Assembly (NCBI RefSeq): GCF_006538745.1
Contig: NZ_BJLR01000026.1
Location: 20,426-84,425 of the forward strand
Reading direction: 5' to 3'
Source: Cellulomonas cellasea
Lineage (GTDB): Bacteria; Actinomycetota; Actinomycetes; Actinomycetales; Cellulomonadaceae
DNA: 64,000 nt
Below, piece after piece: positions 9,258-18,693 of this stretch. Each line of letters starts with the position of its first letter. Position 1 is the first letter of the stretch. The notes under the pieces were generated by a model that had not been told where the DNA came from, searched no databases, and saw only the letters and a program-made list of their open reading frames with translations. Made by a program: the position numbers and the translations under genes.

Positions 9258-9758
9258 TCAGCGGTGCCCGCCGCGGCGTCCGGCACGGCGGGCCGGAGTC
9301 GGCACACGCCCCGCGCGCGGCTCCAGCATCACGGGCACGCCCCGGCGGCGTGACCGCTGCACGTCACCCCACGCCCGGCGCAGGCATACCAGCCCCGTCA
9401 CGGCCAGGCCGAGGAGCAGGGCATCGAGCAGACCGAACGGCGTGACGTCGGCGAGCACGGCCGAGCCCGGGTCGGCGGGGTCGACCAGCACGTCGACCCG
9501 CTCGTTCGCCCGCAGGTCGGCCCCGCCGCCGTCGAGCGGTATCCGCGCGGTGGTGCCGGTCTCGAGCACCTCCACCACGAGGACGTCGGGGACGCGCCGG
9601 CCCTGCTCGATGGTGACGACACGCGCCGCCGCGCGGGTGCCGTGCCGGACGAGATCGGCGTCGTGCACGACCGTGACGACCAGCGCCACGGACGCCGCGA
9701 CGGACAGCAGCAGCGCGACCACGAGCGACGTCCAGGCGTCGACTGCTCGGCGGCTCAC
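9258..9758 (-). CDS. DUF3592-like two-helix membrane protein
   Basis: The 166-residue protein has a membrane helix at about residues 10-32 (SLVVALLLSVAASVALVVTV) and a second at about 108-126. The intervening loop of about 75 residues (ARVVTIEQGRRVPDVLVVEV, then DVLVDPADPGSAVLADV) looks like the beta-rich extracytoplasmic loop of DUF3592 proteins. A basic tail follows. The GTG start is the only reasonable one ahead of the first helix. It sits between bkdC and the TetR gene on the opposite strand from both operons, with no evident functional link. No function is known to me. Confidence 0.7.
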   Translation of the reverse strand: MSRRAVDAWTSLVVALLLSVAASVALVVTVVHDADLVRHGTRAAARVVTIEQGRRVPDVLVVEVLETGTTARIPLDGGGADLRANERVDVLVDPADPGSAVLADVTPFGLLDALLLGLAVTGLVCLRRAWGDVQRSRRRGVPVMLEPRAGRVPTPARRAGRRGGHR

Positions 9759-9812
9759 GCGACCGACGCTACGCGTCCGGGCCGCGCCGGCGGCGCCGGG
9801 CCGCGTGGGAGC

Positions 9813-10532
9813 TCAGCGCCCCAGGCCGACCGGGTGCCCGAGGGCCGCGAGCGCCATCTCGGCGAGCAGCGCCTCGACCCGGCCGCGGGGCAGCGCCCGG
9901 GCGCTGTGGGGCGTCGAGTTGAGCAGCCCGAAGGTCGCGTGCGCGCGCAGCCGGAGCTCGGACCGCTCGGCGGACGGGTCGAGCCGCGCCAGCACGTCGA
10001 CCCAGAGCTCGACGTAGCGGCGTTGCAGGGTGCGCACGGACCGGCGGTCGTGCTCGGCGAGCTGCTCGAGGTCACGGTCCTGGACGCGGATGACGTCGGG
10101 GTCGGCGAGCGCGAACTCGACGTGGAACGCGACGAGCCCCCGGAGCGCCTCGTCGTCGGCGGCGGCCCGCTCCACGACGGTGCGGCCCCCGTCGAGCAGC
10201 TCCGCGCTGACCCCGCCGAGGAGCGAGGCGAGCACGGCGTGCTTGCCCGGGAAGTGCCGGTAGACCGCGGGGCCGCTCACCCCGGCGGCCGCGCCGAGGT
10301 CCTCCATCGACACGCCCTCGAAGCCGCGGAGCGCGAACAGGCGGGCCGCCGCCGCGAGCAGAGCAGCACGCCGCTCGGCCTTGGCTCGCCCTCGGGCCGT
10401 GCCCGCCGCGCGCGGTCCCTCGCGCCCCGAGGCTCGGTCGCCCGGATCGCCGGTGCGATCGGCGCTGCCCGATCGGCTCGGCGCGACCGGGAGCAGCGTG
10501 CTCGCACCGCGCTCGTGACGCTCCCCGCTCAT
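9813..10532 (-). CDS. TetR-family regulator, divergent from the leucine-degradation operon
   Basis: The 239-residue protein starts with about 45 disordered, Arg/Gly-rich residues. A TetR HTH follows (LLAAAARLFALRGFEGVSM then MEDLGAAAGVSGPAVYRHFP), ending in the invariant VYRHFPGKHAVL. The C-terminal ligand domain contains LVAFHVEFALADPDVIRVQD, a form common in regulators of acyl-CoA catabolism. A GAGGAG site precedes the ATG. The gene is divergent from accD1 with a perfect inverted repeat between them, so it very likely represses the accD1 operon and its own gene. The M. tuberculosis counterpart locus also has a TetR gene (Rv2506) nearby. Confidence 0.9.
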   Translation of the reverse strand: MSGERHERGASTLLPVAPSRSGSADRTGDPGDRASGREGPRAAGTARGRAKAERRAALLAAAARLFALRGFEGVSMEDLGAAAGVSGPAVYRHFPGKHAVLASLLGGVSAELLDGGRTVVERAAADDEALRGLVAFHVEFALADPDVIRVQDRDLEQLAEHDRRSVRTLQRRYVELWVDVLARLDPSAERSELRLRAHATFGLLNSTPHSARALPRGRVEALLAEMALAALGHPVGLGR

Positions 10533-10595
10533 GCCGCTCCTCGCTCGTCCGCCCCCCTGGGGCGCACATCCGGTGAACGAACTCTAGCCGAATCC

Positions 10596-10613
10596 AGTGA
10601 ATGGGTGTTCACT
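10596..10613. promoter_or_regulatory. Probable TetR operator upstream of accD1
   Basis: AGTGAA (10596-10601), six spacer bases TGGGTG, then TTCACT (10608-10613) is a perfect inverted repeat in the 118-bp divergent region. A related GTGAAC lies at 10573-10578. Size and position match a TetR dimer site overlapping both promoters. The accD1 ribosome site AGGAG is at 10641-10645. Confidence 0.65.
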
Positions 10614-10650
10614 CGAACCGGAGACCCGCGGTTCCCGGACAGGAGCGTCG

Positions 10651-12258
10651 ATGACGACGATCACGAGCACGGCCGACCCCGTCGCGCCCCCCGCCGCCGC
10701 GCGCGAGACCGCCCAGCGCGCGCTCGTCGACGAGCTGCGCGCGCGCCTGCGGACGGCGGCCCAGGGCGGTCCGGCGGCGTCCCGCGAGCGCCACGTCGCC
10801 CGCGGCAAGCTCCTCGCCCGCGAGCGCGTCGACGCGCTGCTCGACGACGGCAGCCCGTTCCTCGAGCTCGCCCCGCTCGCCGCGCACGGGATGTACGGCG
10901 ACGAGGCGCCCGGCGCAGGCGTCGTCGCCGGCATCGGCCTCGTCGCGGGCCGGCACGTCGTGGTGGTCGCGAACGACGCGACGGTCAAGGGCGGCACCTA
11001 CTACCCGATGACGGTCAAGAAGCACCTGCGCGCGCAGGAGGTCGCGCTCGAGAACCGGCTGCCGTGCGTCTACCTCGTCGACTCGGGCGGCGCGTACCTG
11101 CCCATGCAGGACGAGGTGTTCCCGGACCGTGACCACTTCGGGCGGATCTTCTACCACCAGGCCCGGCTCTCCGCCGCGGGGGTCCCGCAGGTCGCGTGCG
11201 TCATGGGCTCGTGCACCGCGGGCGGGGCGTACGTGCCGGCGATGAGCGACGAGACGGTCATCGTCCGCGGCCAGGGCACGATCTTCCTCGGCGGCCCGCC
11301 GCTCGTGAAGGCCGCGACCGGCGAGGTCGTCACGGCCGAGGACCTCGGCGGGGGCGAGCTGCACACGCGCGTCTCGGGGGTCGCGGACCACCTCGCCGAG
11401 GACGACGCCGACGCGCTGCGGATCGTCCGGCGCATCGTCGCGACGCTCCCCTCCCCGCGCGAGCACGCCTGGGCCGTCACGGAGGTCCGGGAGCCGCTCG
11501 CCGACCCGGCGGAGCTGTACGGCGTCGTCCCCGTCGACCTGCAGGAGCCGTACGACGTGCGCGACGTCATCGCGCGCCTGGTCGACGCGAGCGAGCTGCA
11601 CGAGTTCAAGCGCGAGTACGGCACGACGCTCGTGACGGGCTTCGCGCGCCTGCACGGCCACCCGGTCGGGATCGTGGCGAACAACGGCGTGCTGTTCGGG
11701 GAGTCGGCGCTCAAGGGTGCGCACTTCGTCGAGCTGTGCGACCAGCGCGGCATCCCGCTGGTGTTCCTGCAGAACGTCGTCGGCTTCATGGTCGGGCGCG
11801 ACTACGAGGCGGGCGGCATCGCGAAGCACGGCGCCAAGATGGTCACGGCCGTCGCGACGGCCCGCGTCCCGAAGCTCACGGTCGTGATCGGCGGGTCGTT
11901 CGGCGCCGGCAACTACTCGATGTGCGGGCGCGCGTACTCCCCGCGGTTCCTGTGGATGTGGCCCGGTGCGCGGATCTCGGTCATGGGCGGGGCGCAGGCC
12001 TCGGCGGTGCTCGCGACGGTGCGCCGCGACCAGCTCGAGGCCCGGGGCGAGACGTGGTCCGCGGAGGACGAGGAGCTGTTCGCGGCCCCGATCCGGGAGC
12101 AGTACGAGCGGCAGGGCTCGCCGTACTGGTCGACCGCCCGCCTGTGGGACGACGGCATCCTCGACCCCGCGGACACCCGGCGCGTGCTCGGGCTCGCGCT
12201 CGACGTGTGCCGCGGCGTCCCCCTGGAGCCGCGCGCCGCGGCCGTGTACCGGATGTGA
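10651..12258 (+). CDS. accD1: Methylcrotonyl-CoA carboxylase-type carboxyltransferase, beta subunit
   Basis: The 535-residue protein has the two crotonase-like carboxyltransferase halves. The N-half carries [19 protein letters not shown] and the CoA-binding [20 protein letters not shown]. The C-half carries [20 protein letters not shown], then [15 protein letters not shown] and [15 protein letters not shown]. The phrase [15 protein letters not shown] is characteristic of MCC beta subunits rather than propionyl-CoA carboxylases. I chose the ATG with AGGAG eight bases upstream over an earlier in-frame ATG that would add an Arg/Glu-rich leader and overlap the operator. With AccA1 it carboxylates 3-methylcrotonyl-CoA to 3-methylglutaconyl-CoA. 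Its stop overlaps the next start (GTGA). Confidence 0.93.
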   Translation: MTTITSTADPVAPPAAARETAQRALVDELRARLRTAAQGGPAASRERHVARGKLLARERVDALLDDGSPFLELAPLAAHGMYGDEAPGAGVVAGIGLVAGRHVVVVANDATVKGGTYYPMTVKKHLRAQEVALENRLPCVYLVDSGGAYLPMQDEVFPDRDHFGRIFYHQARLSAAGVPQVACVMGSCTAGGAYVPAMSDETVIVRGQGTIFLGGPPLVKAATGEVVTAEDLGGGELHTRVSGVADHLAEDDADALRIVRRIVATLPSPREHAWAVTEVREPLADPAELYGVVPVDLQEPYDVRDVIARLVDASELHEFKREYGTTLVTGFARLHGHPVGIVANNGVLFGESALKGAHFVELCDQRGIPLVFLQNVVGFMVGRDYEAGGIAKHGAKMVTAVATARVPKLTVVIGGSFGAGNYSMCGRAYSPRFLWMWPGARISVMGGAQASAVLATVRRDQLEARGETWSAEDEELFAAPIREQYERQGSPYWSTARLWDDGILDPADTRRVLGLALDVCRGVPLEPRAAAVYRM

Positions 12259-14360
12259 CCGCCGTGCCCGCCACGACCTCGGCCCCGCCCGCTCCCCCGT
12301 TCCGCACCGTGCTCGTCGCGAACCGCGGCGAGATCGCGTGCCGCGTGATCCGCACGCTGCGCCGGCTCGGGATCCGCTCGGTCGCGGTCTTCAGCGACGC
12401 CGACTCCGGCGCGCCGCACGTGCGCCTCGCGGACGTCGCGGTCCGGCTGGGACCCGCCGAGCCGCAGGCGAGCTACCTGGATGTCGACGCGGTGCTGCGC
12501 GCCGCGAAGGCGACGGGGACCGACGCGGTGCACCCCGGGTACGGGTTCCTGTCGGAGAGCCCCGCACTCGCGCGCGCGTGCGCCGCCGCCGGCATCGCGT
12601 TCGTCGGCCCGCCCGTGCACGCGCTCGAGGTCATGGGCGACAAGATCGGCGCGAAGGCGCACGTCGCGCGGTCCGGGGTGCCGGTCGTCCCGGGGACGGC
12701 CGAGCCCGGGCTCTCGGACGACGCGCTCGTCGCGCGCGCCGCCGACGTCGGCTACCCGCTGCTGGTCAAGCCGTCCGCGGGCGGCGGCGGCAAGGGCATG
12801 ACGGTCGTCCGCACGCCCGACGAGCTGCCCGCGGCCCTGGCGGCGGCGCGCCGGGTCGCGGCGTCGGCGTTCGGGGACGACGCGCTGCTGCTCGAGCGCT
12901 ACCTCGCCGCGCCGCGGCACATCGGGGTGCAGGTGCTCGCGGACGCCCACGGCGCGGTCGTGCACCTCGGCGAGCGGGAGTGCTCGCTCCAGCGGCGCCA
13001 CCAGAAGGTCGTCGAGGAGTCGCCCTCGCCGGTCGTCGACGCGCGCACGCGCGCCCGGCTGGGTGAGGCCGCGTGCGCGGTCGCACGGTCGGTCGGGTAC
13101 GTCGGTGCCGGGACCGTCGAGCTGCTCGCCGAGGCCGCCGCACCCGAGGACTTCTTCTTCATCGAGATGAACACGCGCCTGCAGGTCGAGCACCCGGTCA
13201 CCGAGCTCGTGACCGGCCTCGACCTCGTCGAGCTGCAGCTGCGCGTCGCCGCGGGCGAGCCGCTCGGGCTGACCCAGGACGACGTGCGGCTCACCGGCCA
13301 CGCGGTCGAGGCCCGCGTCTACGCCGAGGACCCCGCGCGGGCGTTCCTGCCGACCGCGGGCCAGGTCCTCGTGCTCGACGAGCCCGCCGGCGACGGCGTG
13401 CGGGTCGACAGCGGGCTCTCCGTCGGGAGCGAGGTGGGGTCCACCTACGACGCGATGCTGTCCAAGGTGGCCGCGTGGGGGCCCGACCGGGCCACGGCGC
13501 TCGCGCGGCTCGACGCGGCCCTCGCCTCGACGACCGTGCTCGGCGTGACGACGAACGTCCCGTTCCTGCGCCGCCTCGTCGCGCACCCCGAGGTCCGCGC
13601 GGGCCGGCTCGACACCGGCCTGATCGAGCGCCATCTTGACCAGCTGGCCGCACCGGCGCACGTGCCGGACGCGGCGCTCGTCGCGGCGCTCCGGGCCACC
13701 GCCGACCGTGCCGCACCGGCCGCGCGCGCCGCGTCCGCCGGCTCGGCGTGGGGCCCCGACGGCTGGCGGCTCGGTGAGCACCTCCCGACGCTGCACGTCG
13801 TGACGTCCGCCGACGGCGAGCGGACCGAGGTCGCGGTGCTCGGGCCCGCGCACGACGCGCAGGTCCGCCTCGACGACGCGCCGCCGGTGCGTGCGCGCCT
13901 CACGCCGGTCGACGGCACGACCGCGCAGCTCACGGTCGAAAGCGTGGTCCGCACGGTCCGCGTCGCGTCCGACGGCGCGACGACGTGGGTCGGGCACGAC
14001 GGTTCCGCCGTCGCGCTCCGGGTCATGGGCCGCCTCGACGCCCTGGCCGCGGCGCGCGCGCGCGACGACCGGCCGGCCGGGGCGGCCGACCCCGTGGTGC
14101 GCTCCCCGATGCCCGGGACCGTCGTCGCGGTCGACGTCGCGACCGGGGACCACGTGACCGCCGGCCAGCCCCTGCTCACCGTCGAGGCGATGAAGATGGA
14201 GCACCGGCTCACGGCGACGACCGACGGCGTCGTCACCCTCCAGGCCCGACCGGCCGACCGGGTGGCGCTCGACCAGGTGCTCGCGACGATCACGCCGCAC
14301 GGCACCGACCGCACCGGGCAGGACACCACCGCGCCCGCCGAGGAAGGGACCCGACCATGA
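12255..14360 (+). CDS. accA1: Acyl-CoA carboxylase alpha subunit (biotin carboxylase + biotin carrier)
   Basis: The 701-residue protein starts at the GTG overlapping the accD1 stop; a GTG three codons later is the alternative. The biotin carboxylase domain covers about 15-460: [20 protein letters not shown], the ATP-grasp loop [24 protein letters not shown] [12 protein letters not shown] and [14 protein letters not shown]. An MCC-type linking domain follows. The C-terminal biotin carrier domain holds the biotinyl Lys at about 647 in [10 protein letters not shown]. It supplies carboxybiotin to AccD1. It overlaps the acyl-CoA dehydrogenase gene by ATGA. Confidence 0.94.
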   Translation: MTAVPATTSAPPAPPFRTVLVANRGEIACRVIRTLRRLGIRSVAVFSDADSGAPHVRLADVAVRLGPAEPQASYLDVDAVLRAAKATGTDAVHPGYGFLSESPALARACAAAGIAFVGPPVHALEVMGDKIGAKAHVARSGVPVVPGTAEPGLSDDALVARAADVGYPLLVKPSAGGGGKGMTVVRTPDELPAALAAARRVAASAFGDDALLLERYLAAPRHIGVQVLADAHGAVVHLGERECSLQRRHQKVVEESPSPVVDARTRARLGEAACAVARSVGYVGAGTVELLAEAAAPEDFFFIEMNTRLQVEHPVTELVTGLDLVELQLRVAAGEPLGLTQDDVRLTGHAVEARVYAEDPARAFLPTAGQVLVLDEPAGDGVRVDSGLSVGSEVGSTYDAMLSKVAAWGPDRATALARLDAALASTTVLGVTTNVPFLRRLVAHPEVRAGRLDTGLIERHLDQLAAPAHVPDAALVAALRATADRAAPAARAASAGSAWGPDGWRLGEHLPTLHVVTSADGERTEVAVLGPAHDAQVRLDDAPPVRARLTPVDGTTAQLTVESVVRTVRVASDGATTWVGHDGSAVALRVMGRLDALAAARARDDRPAGAADPVVRSPMPGTVVAVDVATGDHVTAGQPLLTVEAMKMEHRLTATTDGVVTLQARPADRVALDQVLATITPHGTDRTGQDTTAPAEEGTRP

Positions 14361-15529
14361 GCCACGAGCTCACCGACGCCCAGCAGCGCCTCGTCGACGA
14401 GGTGCGCGACTTCGCCGACACCGTCGTCGCACCGGCCGCGTACGAGTACGACACGAAGCGCGAGCTGCCCTACGAGATCCTCGCGCAGATGGGCGAGATG
14501 GGGCTGTTCGGACTGCCGTTCCCCCGTGAGTACGGCGGGCAGGGCCGGGACTACCTCGACCTGTGCCTCGCCGTCGAGCAGCTCGCGCGCGTCGACCAGT
14601 CGATCGCCGTGACCCTCGAGGCGGGCGTCGGGCTCGGCGCCATGCCGGTCTGGCGGAGCGGGACCGACGCGCAGAAGAAGGAGTGGATCCCGATGCTCGC
14701 GCGCGGCGAGGCGCTCGCCGCGTTCGGGCTCACCGAGGCCGACGCCGGCTCGGACGCGGCCGGGACCCGCACGACGGCGGTGCTCGACGGCGGCGACTGG
14801 GTCATCGACGGCTCGAAGCAGTTCATCACCAACTCCGGGACGCGGATCACACGACTCGTCACCGTCACGGCGGTCACCGGCGAGAGCATGCGACCCGACG
14901 GCTCGGTGCGCAAGGAGCTGACCGCGTTCCTCGTGCCGGCCGGGACCCCGGGGCTGCACGTCGGGCCGGCCTACGACAAGGTCGGCTGGCACACCTCCGA
15001 CACGCACCCGCTCGTGCTCGACCACGTGCGCGTCCCCGAGGAGAACCTGCTCGGCGAGCGCGGCCGCGGGTTCGCGAGCTTCATCCAGACGCTCGACGAG
15101 GGCCGCGTCGCGTTCGCCGCGCTCTGCACGGGCGCGGCGCAGGGCTGCCTCGAGGAGGCGATCCGGTACGCGGGGACGCGCCGGGTGTTCGGCCGGACCA
15201 TCGGGGAGAACCAGCACACCCAGTTCACGATCGCCCGCATGCAGGCCCGCGCGCACGCCGCGCGCCTCGCCTACCTCGACGCCGCGCACCGGATCGTCGC
15301 GGGGCGCCCGTTCAAGCTGGAGGCGAGCCTCGCCAAGCTCATCGGCAGCGAGGCGGCGATGGCCAACGCCCGCGACGCCTCCCAGATCTTCGGCGGCTAC
15401 GGCTTCCTCAACGAGAACCCCGTCGCCCGGCACTACCGCGACTCCAAGGTCCTCGAGGTCGGCGAGGGCACCACGGAGGTCCAGCTCATGGTGATCGCCC
15501 GCGAGCTCGGCCTGGCAGGACGCCCCTGA
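14357..15529 (+). CDS. Acyl-CoA dehydrogenase, probable isovaleryl-CoA dehydrogenase step
   Basis: The 390-residue FAD flavoenzyme oxidises short acyl-CoAs at C2-C3. Family marks are [19 protein letters not shown] (FAD/acyl binding), [20 protein letters not shown] and [20 protein letters not shown]. The catalytic Glu is at 370 in VGEGTTEVQ, the short/medium-chain position. Human isovaleryl-CoA dehydrogenase has its base elsewhere, so the substrate is inferred from the operon: it lies directly after the MCC genes, like fadE19 (Rv2500c). It overlaps accA1 (ATGA) and the next gene (TGATG). Electrons would leave via electron-transfer flavoprotein encoded elsewhere. Confidence 0.92.
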   Translation: MSHELTDAQQRLVDEVRDFADTVVAPAAYEYDTKRELPYEILAQMGEMGLFGLPFPREYGGQGRDYLDLCLAVEQLARVDQSIAVTLEAGVGLGAMPVWRSGTDAQKKEWIPMLARGEALAAFGLTEADAGSDAAGTRTTAVLDGGDWVIDGSKQFITNSGTRITRLVTVTAVTGESMRPDGSVRKELTAFLVPAGTPGLHVGPAYDKVGWHTSDTHPLVLDHVRVPEENLLGERGRGFASFIQTLDEGRVAFAALCTGAAQGCLEEAIRYAGTRRVFGRTIGENQHTQFTIARMQARAHAARLAYLDAAHRIVAGRPFKLEASLAKLIGSEAAMANARDASQIFGGYGFLNENPVARHYRDSKVLEVGEGTTEVQLMVIARELGLAGRP

Positions 15530-16002
15530 TGCGCGACGCCGTGCAGCGCGGTCTCTGGTACGAGGAGCTCGAGACCGACGTGCGCTACCTGCACCGCCCC
15601 GGCCGCACGCTCACGGAGGCCGACAACGTCGCGTTCACGACGATGACGATGAACACCCAGCCGCTGCACCTCGACGCGGCGTGGTCGGCCGGGCAGCCGT
15701 TCGGTCGCCCGCTCGTGAACTCGATGCTCACGCTCGCGACGCTCGTCGGCAGCTCGGTCGCGCAGCTCACGCAGGGCACGCTCGTGGCGAACCTCGGGCT
15801 GACCGACGTGGACTTCCCGCACCCGCTGTTCCCGGGCGACACGCTGTACTCTGAGACGGTCGTGACGGGCAAGCGCCTGTCCGCCTCGCGCGAGGGCCAG
15901 GGCGTCGTGACGTTCGCGCACACCGGCCGCAACCAGGACGGCACCGTGGTCGCGACGGCGACGCGGACCGTGCTGGTGTGGCGGGCGGGTGCCCAGCCGT
16001 GA
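15529..16002 (+). CDS. MaoC-family (R)-specific enoyl-CoA hydratase
   Basis: The 157-residue hot-dog-fold protein has the MaoC catalytic region NTQPLHLDAAWSAGQPFGRP, with Asp/His in QPLHLD, then LVNSMLTLATLVG and the closing strand VDFPHPLFPGDTLYSETVV. It matches the Rv2499c position between fadE19 and citE. There the family hydrates 3-methylglutaconyl-CoA-type substrates to the (R)-3-hydroxyacyl-CoA. The (R)-HMG-CoA product would be the substrate of the next gene. Both ends overlap their neighbours (TGATG, GTGA), so it is strictly co-expressed. A generic dehydratase role is the alternative. Confidence 0.87.
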   Translation: MRDAVQRGLWYEELETDVRYLHRPGRTLTEADNVAFTTMTMNTQPLHLDAAWSAGQPFGRPLVNSMLTLATLVGSSVAQLTQGTLVANLGLTDVDFPHPLFPGDTLYSETVVTGKRLSASREGQGVVTFAHTGRNQDGTVVATATRTVLVWRAGAQP

Positions 16003-16841
16003 CGGCCCGCACGCTCGGCCCCGCGCTGCTGTTCTGCCCGGCGGACCGCCCCGACCGCTACGCGAAGGCCGCCGAGCGCTCCGACGCCGTCGTGCTCGAC
16101 CTCGAGGACGCCGTCGCGCCGTCCGCCAAGGCCGCCGCGCGCGCCGCGCTGGTCGACACCCCGCTCGACCCCGCACGCACGGTCGTGCGGGTCAACGCCG
16201 CGGGCACCGCGGACCTCGACGCCGACCTCGACGCGCTGCGCCGGACCGCGTACCGGACCGTCATGCTGCCCAAGACCGCGAGCGCCGCGGACCTCGACGC
16301 GCTCGAGGGGTTCGCGACGATCGCGCTCGTCGAGACGGCCGCCGGGGTGCTGCACGCCGCGGAGATCGCCGCAGTGCCGCACGTCGTCGCGCTGCACTGG
16401 GGCGCCGACGACCTCGTCGCCTCGCTCGGCGGGACCGCGAGCCGCCACCCCGACGGACGGTGGCGGCACGTCGCGCTGCACGCACGCTCGACCGTCCTCG
16501 TCGCCGCCGGCGCGCACGGCAAGCCCGCGTACGACGCGGTGCACATGGACATCGGCGACCTCGACGGCCTGGCCCGCGAGGCCGCGGACGCCGCCGCCTC
16601 AGGATTCGTGGGCACCGCGTGCGTCCACCCGAGCCAGGTCGCCGTCGTGCGGGCGGCGTTCCGGCCCGACGACGCGGCCGTGGAGCGGGCCCGGCGGCTG
16701 CTCGACGCGGCGTCCCGCGAGCGTGGCGTGTTCCGCTTCGCGGGCCGGATGGTCGACGGGCCGGTTCTCGCGCACGCGCGGGAGGTGCTGCGCCGGGCCG
16801 GGTCGACCGAGGACGCCGCACCGCGCCCGGTCCAGCGCTGA
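15999..16841 (+). CDS. citE: CitE-like beta-hydroxyacyl-CoA lyase (HpcH/HpaI family)
   Basis: The 280-residue TIM-barrel lyase opens with ALLFCPADRPDRYAKAAERS. The metal site includes VVLDLEDAVAPSAK, the second acidic cluster is in ALVETAAGVLHAAEI, and HWGADDLVASLGG and TACVHPSQVAVVRAAF complete the family pattern. No citrate lyase alpha or gamma genes are present, as for other stand-alone CitE proteins. The M. tuberculosis counterpart Rv2498c cleaves (R)-HMG-CoA and (S)-citramalyl-CoA, so acetoacetate plus acetyl-CoA is the expected product here. The GTG start overlaps the hydratase stop. A canonical HMG-CoA lyase gene is absent from this locus. Confidence 0.87.
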   Translation: MTARTLGPALLFCPADRPDRYAKAAERSDAVVLDLEDAVAPSAKAAARAALVDTPLDPARTVVRVNAAGTADLDADLDALRRTAYRTVMLPKTASAADLDALEGFATIALVETAAGVLHAAEIAAVPHVVALHWGADDLVASLGGTASRHPDGRWRHVALHARSTVLVAAGAHGKPAYDAVHMDIGDLDGLAREAADAAASGFVGTACVHPSQVAVVRAAFRPDDAAVERARRLLDAASRERGVFRFAGRMVDGPVLAHAREVLRRAGSTEDAAPRPVQR

Positions 16842-16851
16842 CTGCGCGGGG

Positions 16852-16880
16852 CGGCCGGACGTCGCACCGACGTCCGGCCG
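16852..16880. terminator. Bidirectional hairpin terminator between citE and the ABC exporter operon
   Basis: A perfect 13-bp stem, CGGCCGGACGTCG (16852-16864) with CGACGTCCGGCCG (16868-16880), encloses a CAC loop. It lies 10 bp after the citE stop and 13 bp after the convergent ABC exporter stop. There is no T-tract, as is usual in actinobacteria. Confidence 0.75.
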
Positions 16881-16893
16881 GCCTATCGTGGGC

Positions 16894-18693
16894 TCAGCTG
16901 TCCGCGTACGCCGTCGCCTGGATGCCGAACAGCTCCGCGTACACACCGCCCCCGGGCCGCGCGAGCAGGTCCGGGTGCGTGCCGTGCTCGACGAGCCGGC
17001 CGTGCTCCATGACGAGGATCAGGTCCGCGCCGGCGACCGTGGAGAAGCGGTGCGAGACGATCACCGTGACGGCGCCGCAGTCCCGCGCCAGCCGCCGCGA
17101 CCGCTCCATGTACCGCGCGAAGATCTCGTGCTCGCTCGGGGCGTCGAGCGACGCGGTGGGCTCGTCGAGCACGAACAGCAGCGGCCGGGTCCGCATGCAC
17201 GCCCGCGCGAGCGCGACCTTCTGCCACTGCCCCTCGGACAGCTCGGTGCCGTCGAACCGGCTGCCGAGCAGCGACGCCCCAGCGGCTGGCAGCCGCGAGC
17301 GCAGCGCACCGGCGTCCGCGGCGGCGACCGCGGCGTCGACGGCCTCCCTCGAGGCCATCCGCGCCGGGTCGCCGAGCCCGACGGCCTCGTCGAACGTCGT
17401 CTGGTAGCGGCCGAAGTCCTGGAACGCGGCGCTCGTGACGGCGCGCCACCCCGGCGTCCCGATCTCGGCGAGGTCCGTGCCGTCGACCGTGATCCGGCCC
17501 GTGTCCGGCCGGTAGAGCTTCGTGAGGAGCTTGACGAGCGTCGTCTTGCCCGACCCGTACTCCCCGACCACCGCGACGACCGTCCCTGCGGGGATCGTGA
17601 CGCTGACGTCGTCGACCGCCGGCCGGGCCGCGCCCGGGTAGGTGAACGCGAGGTGCTCGAGCGTGATCGCCTCCGTGAGCGCCGTGGGCGGGGCCGCCGT
17701 CGCGACCTGGCCCGCGAGCCGCTCGGCGGCGAACGCCCGCAACCAGAGGTAGGGCTCGACGATCCGCCCGTAGCCGCCGGCGTCCGACGCGCGCCCGACC
17801 GCCTGCTGCACCACAGAGCGCAGCTGCGAGCCGACCGCCACGGCGAGCACCACGTCGCCGAGCGAGCCGCCGGGCTGACCCGCGGACCGCACGACGAGCG
17901 CGAGCGCGGCCGTGAAGCCTGCCGCGAAGACCGCCCACCCGGCGGTGCTCAGCGCGGCGGCCGTCAGGAGCGCCCGGGCGCGGGCGTGCACCACGCCGAG
18001 CGCCGTCGCCTGCTGCCGCGCGACGAGCTCGTCCTCGGCGCCGGCCACGCGGATCTCCTTGCTCGTGGCCGGGCTCGTGCACAGCTCGAACAGGTGGCGC
18101 TGGAGCCGCTGGTCCTCCGAGGTCGCGATCTCGGCGGCGGTCGACCGGCGGCGCCCCGCGGCGTCGAGCACGAGCTGCACCCCGGCGCACGGCACGAGCA
18201 GCAGGAGCCACGGGCTGACGCTGCCGAGCAGGGCGACCGTGAGCGCGAGCCGCAGCACGAGCGCAGCGGCCTCCACGACCGACCAGGCGGAGTCCACGAC
18301 GGCCCACGCCCGGCCCCGCACGGCGGTGATGCGGTCGAGGAAGTCGGTGCGCTCGAGGTGGTCGATCTCGTCCACGTCCGTGCACGCGCGCATGACCTCG
18401 GGCTCGACGTCCGTCTGGGCGACACGCTCGACGACGTGCATCCGCATCGTGAAGCCGACGTCGTCGACGACCCAGTCGACGACGTACGCGACGGCCGTGA
18501 CGACGGCGGCGAGCACGAGCAGGCGCAGGTCGCCCTCCACCGCGGCGTCCACCACGGTCTTCGACGCGAGCCCCAGCCCGGCGAACGCGACGGTGCCGAC
18601 CGCCATGCACGCGAGCACGAGCAGCGTGAGCGCCCGCTCGGCGCGCCAGCACCGCGCCATGAGCTCGCCGGTCAGGCGTGCGCGCACCCTCAC
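16894..18693 (-). CDS. ABC exporter (fused membrane + ATPase), second gene of a pair
   Basis: The 599-residue type-I exporter half-transporter has a membrane domain (about 1-320, several hydrophobic helices beginning LTLLVLACMAVGTVAFAGLG) followed by an ATPase. The Walker A GEYGSGKTTLVKLL is near 375. The signature is LSEGQWQKVALARA and the Walker B LLFVLDEPTASLD. The GQWQ form of the signature is typical of exporters in lanthipeptide-like and signal-peptide export clusters. The GTG start overlaps the upstream exporter stop (GTGA), so the two probably form a heterodimer. No protease C39 domain is present and no cargo gene was found. Confidence 0.9.
   Translation of the reverse strand: MRVRARLTGELMARCWRAERALTLLVLACMAVGTVAFAGLGLASKTVVDAAVEGDLRLLVLAAVVTAVAYVVDWVVDDVGFTMRMHVVERVAQTDVEPEVMRACTDVDEIDHLERTDFLDRITAVRGRAWAVVDSAWSVVEAAALVLRLALTVALLGSVSPWLLLLVPCAGVQLVLDAAGRRRSTAAEIATSEDQRLQRHLFELCTSPATSKEIRVAGAEDELVARQQATALGVVHARARALLTAAALSTAGWAVFAAGFTAALALVVRSAGQPGGSLGDVVLAVAVGSQLRSVVQQAVGRASDAGGYGRIVEPYLWLRAFAAERLAGQVATAAPPTALTEAITLEHLAFTYPGAARPAVDDVSVTIPAGTVVAVVGEYGSGKTTLVKLLTKLYRPDTGRITVDGTDLAEIGTPGWRAVTSAAFQDFGRYQTTFDEAVGLGDPARMASREAVDAAVAAADAGALRSRLPAAGASLLGSRFDGTELSEGQWQKVALARACMRTRPLLFVLDEPTASLDAPSEHEIFARYMERSRRLARDCGAVTVIVSHRFSTVAGADLILVMEHGRLVEHGTHPDLLARPGGGVYAELFGIQATAYADS

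Noticed and set aside
15999..16841. Citrate lyase beta subunit of a citrate lyase complex
   Set aside because: No alpha, gamma or ligase genes; operon context points to a stand-alone hydroxyacyl-CoA lyase.
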